Assembly: GCF_001854475.1 (NCBI RefSeq)
Contig: NZ_MNAN01000034.1
Span: 259,698 to 323,697, forward strand
Length of the DNA: 64,000 nt
Origin: Pseudoalteromonas byunsanensis
GTDB taxonomy: Bacteria > Pseudomonadota > Gammaproteobacteria > Enterobacterales > Alteromonadaceae
Direction of reading: 5' to 3'
The stretch's first letter is position 1. The number at the start of each line of letters is the position of its first letter. Positions 46,290 through 54,871 of the stretch are shown here, one piece after another. The position numbers and the translations under genes were made by a program. Under the pieces are notes generated by a model. It saw nothing but the letters and a program-made list of their open reading frames with translations, had not been told where the DNA came from and made no database searches.

Positions 46290-46595
46290 ATGAAAACTTT
46301 AATCACCGTTATATCACTTCTATTCACCGCTATATCACTGGCCAACACACTTCCAGTTGAACGCATTAACACCACTGAAGGTTACCCCTATAAAAATATA
46401 ATCTTCAAAGCTGAGCGCGTAGAACTTCATTATAGTCAGTTAGATAACAAAGTAGAATGTAAGGTTGTTGTCTCAGATAAAATGCGGGTTTACACCAGTG
46501 ACGTGCAACAAGTCAGTCAGCAGAAATTTTCGCGCTCGCCGATGTCAGCCTGCATGACAAGACGCACAGCGAAACAGGTTCTTGCTAAATTGTAA
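46290..46595 (+). CDS. Small secreted protein of unknown function
   Basis: 101 aa with signal peptide (MKTLITVISLLFTAISLA). The mature part is about 82 residues with two Cys (VECKVV and SACMTR) that could form a disulphide. I do not recognise the family. Divergent from the LysR gene, which suggests joint control. Confidence 0.7.
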   Translation: MKTLITVISLLFTAISLANTLPVERINTTEGYPYKNIIFKAERVELHYSQLDNKVECKVVVSDKMRVYTSDVQQVSQQKFSRSPMSACMTRRTAKQVLAKL

Positions 46596-46676
46596 TATTG
46601 CCATGCGAGGTAGGGATTGGTCCTTCTGATAGTCTAAAAGCTAAATCATAAGGACCTAAACATTAGATTTAATAAA

Positions 46677-47705
46677 CTATATTTCTGACTTCTGTACGTA
46701 AAACCAATCTTGAAAATCTTGTTCAAAAGTAGTCGAAGTGCTTTGCAAGATATCATAGCTTTCGTCACTACTTAATACATCACAAGGGTTGACACTTTCT
46801 CGCCCAACCAACCGTGTTAACATCTTCATTCCTGAGTCGTTACTGATTATATAGCTAAGCCAAGACCAGCCACTGTAGTACAACCGTGCCATATCTATAC
46901 TTCCCCACTGGGACTCTGATTCTAACAAGGCGTAAATATCATACGGTGGGTTTTGAAACACTCTTGGGTCTGAATCAAAAATAAGTATGTTACCTTGTTT
47001 GTTTACGCTCTCAAGCAATTGCGCCATTCCTTCGTTTAACCACCTCGGGGTTAAGCCGATAAGCCGTAAGTTCATTGCATGCACTGCCTCGTGAACAGCT
47101 GTTGCCACCACTTGCTTATCATTTTTATACTCAATAAATGCTGAGTTACTACCATGGAAAAACACACCTTGGCTAGCGCGCGGATCAAATCCGTAACGGG
47201 ATGTGTGATCTTCATACTCTGCTCTGTTAGGTAAAATCACTAAATTCAGCTGAATAGATTTATATGCTCGCTCCCCTAACAATTGCCCATATAAATGATG
47301 TACCAATGCAAGCCGTTCAATGAGCTTATCAATTGTCTCGGTAGCTATATTGCGATGGTAAACAGTCAACAATGAGTGCGAACCAAACATATGCTGTACT
47401 TTAGTAAATTCCTCAACGAGCGAACTTAGCCGCTCTTTTGATGCGGTTTCTTGTCTTTTAATAAACTCTTCCAGATCGCAGTGCATTTGCCGCATAGGTT
47501 GTGGGTTGTGGTGGCTAGAAGGTTGCGGCGGCAAATCTTTGGTAATGGTCAGCTGCTCATCTTGTTCCAGCATTTGCACTAGCGGCATATTTTTGAAACT
47601 AGCCGAGGGCTGTTCGTTAAACCAAAAGTACCCAAAATAAACAGCAAGTAAGATGATAACTGCTAAAAGTGTATAAAAAGGCCGTCGGTTGTGATTATTC
47701 GCCAA
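46677..47705 (-). CDS. Membrane-anchored gluzincin-like peptidase (peptidase MA-like / DUF1570 type)
   Basis: 342 aa. An N-terminal TM (about 9-28) anchors a periplasmic domain. HEAVH (HExxH) near residue 206 and a downstream Glu in RWLNEGMAQLLE form a gluzincin zinc site, the pattern of peptidase-MA-like proteins. One Cys pair (MHCDLEE and NPCDVL) may be disulphide-linked. Isolated gene; the substrate is unknown. Confidence 0.78.
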   Translation of the reverse strand: MANNHNRRPFYTLLAVIILLAVYFGYFWFNEQPSASFKNMPLVQMLEQDEQLTITKDLPPQPSSHHNPQPMRQMHCDLEEFIKRQETASKERLSSLVEEFTKVQHMFGSHSLLTVYHRNIATETIDKLIERLALVHHLYGQLLGERAYKSIQLNLVILPNRAEYEDHTSRYGFDPRASQGVFFHGSNSAFIEYKNDKQVVATAVHEAVHAMNLRLIGLTPRWLNEGMAQLLESVNKQGNILIFDSDPRVFQNPPYDIYALLESESQWGSIDMARLYYSGWSWLSYIISNDSGMKMLTRLVGRESVNPCDVLSSDESYDILQSTSTTFEQDFQDWFYVQKSEI

Positions 47706-47968
47706 GCTACTTTGCCTAAAATGAGAAAGTTCACTTTAAACTACCACCTAACGCGATGAAATCAAGACACTCGTAAACGGTCAATTTTATTTTCATTCTT
47801 TCTCATGTCTCTGTTGTATAAAATTAAAACCAAATAGAGATTGAAACTATTATCGGTACTTGCATACAATCACATAGCAGAAGGGATATTCATACACCGC
47901 AATTTCAATCATGCAAGCTCTGCAGATATAAGTACCATAGCAACCACTAGCCACCAACAAGGATATAA

Positions 47969-49348
47969 ATGCAAGATCTAACACGAGGGCCTATTCACTC
48001 ACATATACTCGCGATGGCTGTTCCCATTGCTATGAATATGCTTGTGCAAACACTCTATTTTATTATCGACTTATACTTCGTCAGCGGCTTGGGAGAGGCA
48101 GCTATTGCAGGGGTTAGTACAGCCGGTAACTTATTCTTTTTTGTCTTGGCGCTCACACAAGTGTTTAACGTTGGCTGCGCGACGCTTATCTCCCATGCGA
48201 TTGGACGCAAAGATAAACCACAAGCTAATAAGATATATAGTCATAGCCTTTTTTATGGAATGTGTGCAACCATGCTCGCGCTGATTATCGGTTACCTATT
48301 CGCACATCATTATTTTGCAAGTACAGCAGCCGATCAAGCTACCTACCAAGTATGCCTTGAATATTTCTATTGGTTTTTGCCCTCTTTGGCGCTGCAATTT
48401 ATTTTAACCATCATCGGTGCTTCCATGCGCGGCTCAGGACTGGTTAAGCCCTTTATGTTGATGCATATTGTCGCTTTGCTTATCAACGCACTTTTATCGC
48501 CCATCCTCATCACTGGCGTTGGATTATTTACTCCTATGGGTGTCAGTGGCGCAGGCCTTGCGAGCTCACTGTCTGCATTGCTTGCACTGCTTATGACGGT
48601 GATTTATCTCACTAACAATAGCCATACATTACAGGTCGATAAAGCTAACCTAACTGGAGATTGGACAACACTTAAGCAAATCCTAAAAGTGGGTGTTCCG
48701 GCTGGTAGTGAATTTATGTTGACCTTTTTTTACATGGCGGTGGTTTACTGGGCGCTGAGTGATTTTGGAGCACATCAACAAGCGGGGTTCGGTCTTGGTA
48801 GTCGTATTATGCAATGCCTGTTTTTACCCGTTATGGCCATAGCTTTTGCGGCTCCCGCTATTGCGGGTCAAAACTATGCGGCGGGTAAGCTAAAACGTGT
48901 TTATGTGACCTATAAAATAACGACTTTAATGACGGTGTTATTTATGGCACTTATCAGCGTGCTTTGTGTTTCTGTCCCTCATATCTTTTTTAGCCCTTTT
49001 AGTGACGATCCTGATGTGATCAATGCCGCGACCACATTTTTAAGTTACGTAGGCTACAATTTTGTCCCTGCCGGATTTGCCTTTGCCGCGGGTGCTATTT
49101 TTCAGGGGTTTGCCAACACATTACCAGCGTTGCTTGGCACAGCGATACGAGTAGGCAGTTTTGTGGCGCTACTGTTGTACTACTTGAGCCAACAAGCTCT
49201 GAGCGTTACCACTATTTGGACCATTTCTGTGGTTACCGTATATATCCAAGCACTGGTTGTTATGGTGTTATTACGCATAGTGCTAAAAGACAAAATATTC
49301 AGTAAAGCGCACAAACGAGCCAATAAGCTGGTTTCAGCTACCGCATAA
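47969..49348 (+). CDS. MATE family multidrug/Na+ antiporter
   Basis: 459 aa, about twelve transmembrane segments in two related halves, each opening with the MATE pattern (LAMAVPIAMNMLVQTLYFIIDLYFV and LKVGVPAGSEFMLTFFYMAVVYW). Exports cationic drugs or metabolites by Na+ or H+ antiport. AAGGAT precedes the ATG. A bidirectional terminator closes it against the next, convergent gene. Confidence 0.92.
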   Translation: MQDLTRGPIHSHILAMAVPIAMNMLVQTLYFIIDLYFVSGLGEAAIAGVSTAGNLFFFVLALTQVFNVGCATLISHAIGRKDKPQANKIYSHSLFYGMCATMLALIIGYLFAHHYFASTAADQATYQVCLEYFYWFLPSLALQFILTIIGASMRGSGLVKPFMLMHIVALLINALLSPILITGVGLFTPMGVSGAGLASSLSALLALLMTVIYLTNNSHTLQVDKANLTGDWTTLKQILKVGVPAGSEFMLTFFYMAVVYWALSDFGAHQQAGFGLGSRIMQCLFLPVMAIAFAAPAIAGQNYAAGKLKRVYVTYKITTLMTVLFMALISVLCVSVPHIFFSPFSDDPDVINAATTFLSYVGYNFVPAGFAFAAGAIFQGFANTLPALLGTAIRVGSFVALLLYYLSQQALSVTTIWTISVVTVYIQALVVMVLLRIVLKDKIFSKAHKRANKLVSATA

Positions 49349-49357
49349 TACTTTAGT

Positions 49358-49387
49358 AATGCCCTGAGCCTCTCAGGGCATTTTTGT
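49358..49387. terminator. Bidirectional intrinsic terminator
   Basis: ATGCCCTGAG-CCT-CTCAGGGCAT hairpin followed by TTTTTG on +, shared by the MATE gene and the convergent HAD gene. Confidence 0.85.
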
Positions 49388-49388
49388 A

Positions 49389-50369
49389 TTATTCACATAA
49401 AGCAGCATCAAAATTATCAACATATTCAGAGATATGGTCAAAATAGCCATCGCTTAGAATAGCCGTTGTGCCGTAGTGTCCAGCATCACCACCTATTGTA
49501 AAGCTGTTTTCGCTACCCAGCCCTGCCTTGATGAAGGCTTCTGCATCTGTTTTGGCGTTACCATAAGCGCGTACAATGTTCAGACCTTGCGCCCTAAACT
49601 TGTTGATTTGGTCAATCTTATATTGCGCAGTCTTAAACAAGCTGGTTTCGTTACTGAGTGATGTTCTCAATACGCCCTGAGGTAAACCCATCCAATCTAG
49701 CCAACTACGTGTACCTTTTGCATACCAGTACACACGAGCGGTTAAATAAACGGGTTGGTAGCCAAGGTCCATATAACGACGAACTAAACTGTAAGCTCCG
49801 TCACGCGGATCGGCTCGGTCAATTCCTGTGTAATCGCCAATTTGTTCCGCATCGGACTTGGTCAATGTGCCATCAATGTCGAACAACACCGCTGGCGTGT
49901 TTGGGTCAACAACCGTGACAAAACCCTCAGTGCCAGACCCATCAGCAGGCACCCCTGCGTAAATACGGTACTGACCCGCAGGCAACTGCCCTAGCGTGGC
50001 AAACGCTTTGCCATCGCTGTTAGTCACCGCTTCTGATAAAAAGTGCCACTGGTTATCTTGCTGTGAACGAATGTAGAAACGCACTGTTTCATATTCTAAG
50101 TCTTTATGAGAGATCGCACCGTAATCAAACTTTGCTGTAATAGTTGCACTGTTGCCCTTAGCAACCACAACATCATGGATCATATGAAAACTCGGCAGCC
50201 ATGTAATAAAACGGTTAAGTCCGTTTCGATAGCCAGTATCAGGCAACTGTGGTTTAGGGTAGTCTATTTCCATCCACGTTGGATCTGCACATTGCGGTAA
50301 TGCTTGTAGGTTAAACGCTGAAATTGTTAAGAAAGTTGCCACTGATTTGGCTAAGCACGAAGTCTTCAT
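49389..50369 (-). CDS. Secreted LNS2/lipin-like HAD phosphatase
   Basis: 326 aa with signal peptide (ending LQALPQC). Residues about 60-150 form a beta-sandwich extension. Residues about 155-310 are a HAD domain with the nucleophile motif DIDGTLTKSD and VYLTARVYWYAKGTRSWLDW, characteristic of the LNS2 group related to lipin phosphatidate phosphatases. Secretion suggests action on external or periplasmic phospholipid or phosphoesters. Monocistronic. Confidence 0.8.
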   Translation of the reverse strand: MKTSCLAKSVATFLTISAFNLQALPQCADPTWMEIDYPKPQLPDTGYRNGLNRFITWLPSFHMIHDVVVAKGNSATITAKFDYGAISHKDLEYETVRFYIRSQQDNQWHFLSEAVTNSDGKAFATLGQLPAGQYRIYAGVPADGSGTEGFVTVVDPNTPAVLFDIDGTLTKSDAEQIGDYTGIDRADPRDGAYSLVRRYMDLGYQPVYLTARVYWYAKGTRSWLDWMGLPQGVLRTSLSNETSLFKTAQYKIDQINKFRAQGLNIVRAYGNAKTDAEAFIKAGLGSENSFTIGGDAGHYGTTAILSDGYFDHISEYVDNFDAALCE

Positions 50370-50595
50370 TTTTAATCCTATGTATTCTATTGGAGTAAAT
50401 ACACTATAGACACAAGATTAAACTTTTATTAACGAAAGGTGAAAAATTCAGCATTTCATATTAGTGTCATAAACGATATAACAAAAATTTATGAGATCAA
50501 TCAGGCCAAACCAGCCTAAAGAGCTACCCACAAAAAATTTACAATAGGCTAGGTAAACCATACAATGGCAAAACGATGATATTTTGAGCGAAAAC

Positions 50596-52080
50596 ATGGA
50601 CTTTAACACCAAAATAAATGGCCAAAGATGTTACGGCCAAAGCGCCAATGCTAACGTAACAATGAGTTTAGAAAGTGATCGTGGCCGAATCATTAATAGC
50701 GCGGCACTGCGCAGGTTACAGCAAAAAACTCAGGTCTTTCCATTGGAACGCAACGCAGCCGTTCGCTCACGACTTACCCATTCGCTTGAAGTGCAACAAA
50801 ATGGTCGCTTTATCGCACAATCTATCGTCAGAGAGTTAAAAGCTCGCAATCTCGCACCATCATTGCACACAGAGCTTGCCAACGCCCTTGAAACCTTAGT
50901 TGAAATGGCGTGTTTGATGCACGATATCGGCAATCCCGCGTTTGGCCACTTTGGTGAAGCAGCTATCAATGACTGGTTTAGTCGCTACCTCTTGCAACAT
51001 AAAATTTATGGCACTGGTGTGGGTCAATTCAAAGATGTTGCACAACCTACACTGAACAACATTGAAACAAAGTTACTGTTTGATCTGTGCCACTTCGAAG
51101 GCAATGCGCAAGCAATACGAATTGTTCATTCGCTCTCAAGCTTAAACCTAACTTATTGCCAAACAGCAAGTATTTTAAAGTACACGCGCTGTGGCACAAC
51201 GCCTCAACCCGACTCGACTCACCCACAAAGTTATTTGCAAAAAAAAGTCGGCTACTACTACAGTGAACAGCCATTTGTGCAAAAAATGTGTGATACGTTG
51301 GGCATTGAGTTAGGCAATCGCCACCCCGCTTCATACATAATGGAAGCCGCGGACGATATTGCTTATTGTCTTGCCGATATTGAAGATGCGGTCGAAAAAG
51401 GCCTTATTTCAGTTGATAAGCTTGCATCGGCCCTAAAAGAGGAATATAGCCAAGCGCATAGTGAACTGCCAAAGGAGCAACAATCTAAGCCTACGCTCAT
51501 GGCTGACGAATGTAAAAAAGCCAAGAAAAAGGCCGAAAATAACCTAGCTAACTTTGATAACGAATTTTTTATTTGGTTGCGCGTTGCACTGGTTCACCCT
51601 TTGGTTAAACACGCTACGGCACGCTTTGTTGATAACATTCAGAGCATTTACAATGGCAGCTTCAATAGCGCTTTGCTTGAAGATGACAGTTATCAGTTTG
51701 CCATTACCAAAGCCCTCAAAAACGTCGCTTTTAAACACGTATTTTGTCACAAAGAAGTCGAGCAACTCGAACTGCAAGGATACAAAATCACTTCTGGCAT
51801 ATTGAGTGAATATCAAAGACTATTGGACTTAAACGCCGAACAATTCGCTCAAGTGGCTAATAAGCACAAAGGGTTACCTGTCGAGAGCAGACTGCTTAAT
51901 CGTATCTCTGGCAAGTTTGTGGCTGTTTACCTGCAAACCGTTGCCAACCTCAGTGATGAGCAAAAGCAAAACCCAATCTTTGAATTTTACTATCGCTGCC
52001 GACTCATTCAGGATTTTGTCAGCGGTATGACGGATCAGTTTGCCTATGATACCTATCGCACCTTACTGGTGGCAGATTAG
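50596..52080 (+). CDS. dgt: Deoxyguanosinetriphosphate triphosphohydrolase (dGTPase)
   Basis: 494 aa. Hydrolyses dGTP to deoxyguanosine and triphosphate in the cytosol. HD-domain metal ligands are visible: RLTHSLEV, MHDIGNPAFGHFGE (HD) and a later ADDIAYCLADIEDA. Length matches the E. coli enzyme. The ATG at 50596 fits the family N-terminus better than a TTG four codons upstream. Isolated gene; dGTPases also act in phage resistance by depleting dNTPs, but nothing here proves that. Confidence 0.93.
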   Translation: MDFNTKINGQRCYGQSANANVTMSLESDRGRIINSAALRRLQQKTQVFPLERNAAVRSRLTHSLEVQQNGRFIAQSIVRELKARNLAPSLHTELANALETLVEMACLMHDIGNPAFGHFGEAAINDWFSRYLLQHKIYGTGVGQFKDVAQPTLNNIETKLLFDLCHFEGNAQAIRIVHSLSSLNLTYCQTASILKYTRCGTTPQPDSTHPQSYLQKKVGYYYSEQPFVQKMCDTLGIELGNRHPASYIMEAADDIAYCLADIEDAVEKGLISVDKLASALKEEYSQAHSELPKEQQSKPTLMADECKKAKKKAENNLANFDNEFFIWLRVALVHPLVKHATARFVDNIQSIYNGSFNSALLEDDSYQFAITKALKNVAFKHVFCHKEVEQLELQGYKITSGILSEYQRLLDLNAEQFAQVANKHKGLPVESRLLNRISGKFVAVYLQTVANLSDEQKQNPIFEFYYRCRLIQDFVSGMTDQFAYDTYRTLLVAD

Positions 52081-52494
52081 AACAGCATTCGTCCCAACCA
52101 AAAAACTGATAAATGTCACACAGCTTTGACATAGAGTGAACATATTTGAGAAGGAGCGACTCAATCATTTTGATTAACTTGATAATAGCCACACAATACA
52201 ATAGCGAAATATCGTTCTATTGATGTTGGAAAACTACTCATTAGACAATCAATTAGGCAGACTGCACGAAACAATGCTTCCTAGCTTAAATATTACCCCA
52301 CGACAAGCTGGTGAACATAAATATGAAGAGCTCCAAGGTTTGTATTTAAGGAAACTCATAAACCACAACGCATCTAAGCTTTCAACTCAGTCCCTTTTTC
52401 CGTTATATTCATCAAGTGTATTACTAACCCAAACGTAGTACACGATTTCAAAAGGTATATACCTACAACATCCACAATAATGAAGATAAATATT
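52081..52494. other. Intergenic region, no supported gene
   Basis: Contains a 72-codon open frame (52220-52438) without ribosome site or recognisable protein character. Otherwise nothing seen. Confidence 0.45.
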
Positions 52495-53508
52495 ATGAAA
52501 CTAAACGGAATTTATGCTGCACTGTTCGCAGCAAGCTTTGCTACTTATTCGCAAGTTGAGTTAAGCACGCCACATACCATTGTTTATGACACGCTTTCAG
52601 ATGGACAAGTTACCAACCAACATAGCGTTGAATACGATTTTAAAGGGCAAAACAGCCACTTTGTTGCTCACAATCAAACTGAGGTTTTGTCGGGCACTGT
52701 AAATCACGCTCAGCAGCTCATTCACTTTCAAATCACAGAGTCCTCCCAAAATAACGTAAAGTATTTCACAGGCAGCGTCAGTGGTACCGGCTTTCAGGGT
52801 ACATGGTATTCCAGTCAAGGTGAAAAGGGAGATTGGCAAATTGGTACCAATCAGCAATCAGCTTTTTATACATGCCGAGAAATTTTACAGGCAGGGCAAA
52901 GTTCAGGCGATGGCTTATACGAAATCATGACCGACAACAATGAAACGCTACAAGTTTATTGTGACATGACCACCGATGGAGGTGGCTGGACCTTAGTCGG
53001 CAGCTATCCTAAAAACAGAATTGGTGGCATTGCCAGAATTTCTGAATATGGTACTGAACCTGCAACAACTCCTATCAATCCTACCCAAGTCTGGATGTTT
53101 AGAGGAAGCTTAAGCTACTTCGCAGATGCGAGGGAGCAAGTGGCCTGTTCACAAGCACAATGTGCGGATGGAAAATCAGTGTACGGAACTAATATGCCAA
53201 CATTGGAACTTGAACACATTAGAAGCTCATGGGCATACGCCGACAAGGTAGAAGCAATGCCACAACGTACAGACATTCCGACCTGTCGCACCGACCTCAA
53301 TGATGTAAATACTTCTGTAGAGGGATGTACCAAACCAGAATATCTCAACTCAGCTAACCCAAATACCTTTGTTGGATGGCAAGCTGATGTGAATGGCAGT
53401 TATTGCTGGGCCGCTCTTGGTACATACCAGTCAACTAAGCTGGGCTCTTCGCTATGTCAGGGGGTGACACCAAATGGCACAAGATGGGCACTACTTTGGA
53501 TGCGCTAA
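52495..53508 (+). CDS. Secreted protein with fibrinogen-like domain
   Basis: 337 aa from the ATG at 52495, which starts a clean signal peptide (MKLNGIYAALFAASFATYSQ); an ATG five codons upstream is the alternative. Residues about 25-120 are a beta-rich domain. Residues about 125-337 start with the fibrinogen-related signature YEIMTDNNETLQVYCDMTTD then GGGWTLVGSYP, and contain several Cys that would be disulphide-bonded. Such domains usually bind glycans or acetyl groups. Single gene with a terminator downstream. Confidence 0.78.
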   Translation: MKLNGIYAALFAASFATYSQVELSTPHTIVYDTLSDGQVTNQHSVEYDFKGQNSHFVAHNQTEVLSGTVNHAQQLIHFQITESSQNNVKYFTGSVSGTGFQGTWYSSQGEKGDWQIGTNQQSAFYTCREILQAGQSSGDGLYEIMTDNNETLQVYCDMTTDGGGWTLVGSYPKNRIGGIARISEYGTEPATTPINPTQVWMFRGSLSYFADAREQVACSQAQCADGKSVYGTNMPTLELEHIRSSWAYADKVEAMPQRTDIPTCRTDLNDVNTSVEGCTKPEYLNSANPNTFVGWQADVNGSYCWAALGTYQSTKLGSSLCQGVTPNGTRWALLWMR

Positions 53509-53564
53509 AACGCTTTTTTTAACTCGACTACTATGAGTTGTAGCGCTGACCAATTGGTATCGAC

Positions 53565-53592
53565 AAAAAGCGTGTAATGCACGCTTTTTCTT
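53565..53592 (+). terminator. Intrinsic terminator after the fibrinogen-like gene
   Basis: AAAAAGCGTG-TAATG-CACGCTTTTT hairpin with T-rich tail, about 57 bases after the stop. Confidence 0.82.
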
Positions 53593-53923
53593 CATAAAAA
53601 AACAGTTTCATCTAGTCACTATAGCCTTTATGTATTTACCGACTTCCACAATTACCAACTCACAAATCCCCCAATGTTTATGTCAATAAAAGCTCTTCCC
53701 TGAGCAATAAGATTTGGAACTGCTTTGAGCAATTAGGAATTGCTAGGCGCACTTTGACAGCCAAATATGGAAATAAAATGGAGACATCGACATTTACCAC
53801 ACTCTTTACAAATCCTTATGCTTTTGGCTAAAAGGTAAACAAAAAAAACACCATGTATAACCATGATTTTTATAGATATAAATAAATATTTTTAATTATT
53901 TAGCCTCAAATGTTAAATTGGTG

Positions 53924-53952
53924 TTTACATTTAATATACATAATTGTATTAT
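53924..53952 (+). promoter_or_regulatory. Near-consensus sigma70 promoter of an orphan transcript
   Basis: TTTACA (53924-53929), 17-base spacer, TATTAT (53947-53952), in an AT-rich stretch. Predicted start of transcription is near 53959, pointing into a region without an ORF. Confidence 0.55.
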
Positions 53953-53958
53953 CTTTCT

Positions 53959-54097
53959 CGCATTAAAAGCATTATCTCCTTTGAAAAGTAGATATCGCTG
54001 ATACCAACAAGGATGTTGGTGGTGTTTTATCTTCCTTAAAGCACACTGTTTAGGTGTTGTTATTTTAGCAGGCCCATTTTTGGGCCTGCTTTTTTTC
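53959..54097 (+). ncRNA. Candidate small RNA or 5' leader upstream of nudB
   Basis: About 140 nt between the promoter and a strong terminator, with no ORF. Contains a perfect hairpin ACCAACA-AGGA-TGTTGGT (54003-54020), whose loop exposes GGA, then a single-stranded U-rich part, then the terminator stem AGCAGGCCCA/TGGGCCTGCT. The nudB start lies 75 bases past the terminator, so an attenuating leader is the main alternative to a free sRNA. Confidence 0.5.
54067..54097 (+). terminator. Strong intrinsic terminator with no upstream CDS
   Basis: Ten-base stem AGCAGGCCCA / TGGGCCTGCT, TTTT loop, seven T after it. It ends the candidate RNA gene. Confidence 0.88.
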
Positions 54098-54171
54098 TGG
54101 CTTTAAAACTTCATATCTAACAACTGCATATGGTGATACCATAACGCTTTATTCTTCGCCCTTTAGTCGCT

Positions 54172-54609
54172 ATGTCCTTAAGAAAACCAGTTTCTGTGCT
54201 AGTCGTGATTTACAACGATATAGGTGAGTTTTTACTTATCCGCCGCGCCGATGATGCCAGCTTTTGGCAGTCAGTAACAGGCGGTGTTGAACATCATGAA
54301 TCCCCCTTGCAAACCGCTTATCGAGAACTAAAAGAAGAAACAGGTATCGATGCAAGAGCACTTGGTATTGAAATTGTTGATCACCAACATAGCAACCAAT
54401 ATAAGATCAGAGAATGTTGGCTACATCGCTATATCACTGGGGCTAAAGTTAATACCGAGCATGTATTTAGTATTTGTGTACCCAAGGACGTTGAAGTAAC
54501 ACTCGACCCTAATGAGCATACTCAATACCTGTGGCTAAGTCAGTCTGAAGCCATAGATAAAGCTTGGTCGCCCAGCAATGCAAAAGAGATAAGCAATATT
54601 AAAGTATAA
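54172..54609 (+). CDS. nudB: Dihydroneopterin triphosphate diphosphatase (Nudix)
   Basis: 145 aa, near the size of E. coli NudB. Removes pyrophosphate from 7,8-dihydroneopterin triphosphate in folate synthesis. Nudix box GGVEHHESPLQTAYRELKEE then TG is complete (Gx5Ex7REUxEExGU). N-terminal KPVSVLVVIYN and FWQSVTGGVE match NudB. Not clustered with other folate genes here. Confidence 0.88.
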   Translation: MSLRKPVSVLVVIYNDIGEFLLIRRADDASFWQSVTGGVEHHESPLQTAYRELKEETGIDARALGIEIVDHQHSNQYKIRECWLHRYITGAKVNTEHVFSICVPKDVEVTLDPNEHTQYLWLSQSEAIDKAWSPSNAKEISNIKV

Positions 54610-54620
54610 AACCTTAGTGA

Positions 54621-54650
54621 TTGCATTTTTATAAATACCCCTCCTATAAT
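54621..54650 (+). promoter_or_regulatory. Candidate promoter for the qmcA-nfeD unit
   Basis: TTGCAT (54621-54626), 18-base spacer, perfect TATAAT (54645-54650), about 220 bases before qmcA and 80 before a 34-codon ORF. Confidence 0.5.
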
Positions 54651-54731
54651 GAACCCAAACGAGATACAAATAGGTACTGTCAAGTTAAACAAAAACAGTG
54701 ATTATTTATAGTGATTTGGAGCCTACCTATC

Positions 54732-54836
54732 ATGCTCACTCTCCCAGATTCTATTAAAGGGATAACAGGCTTTATAAATACCCCAATCGTCGTTTTAGCA
54801 TTGGCTACTTTAGGTGCAATAAACAATAATCAATAA
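54732..54836 (+). CDS. Possible 34-aa membrane peptide upstream of qmcA
   Basis: ATG at 54732 with GGAG about ten bases upstream. The peptide is MLTLPDSIKGITGFINTPI then VVLALATLGAINNNQ, giving one hydrophobic helix. It lies between the promoter and qmcA on the same strand. It could be a small membrane protein that acts with the SPFH protein, or a chance ORF. Confidence 0.35.
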   Translation: MLTLPDSIKGITGFINTPIVVLALATLGAINNNQ

Positions 54837-54871
54837 TCAAAAACGTCAAAGCGCTTTTTGCGAGGAATATC

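Noticed and set aside
52220-52438. 72-codon ORF as a gene
   Set aside because: No ribosome site, no signal or domain character, and it lies in an AT-rich gap; a chance ORF is likelier.
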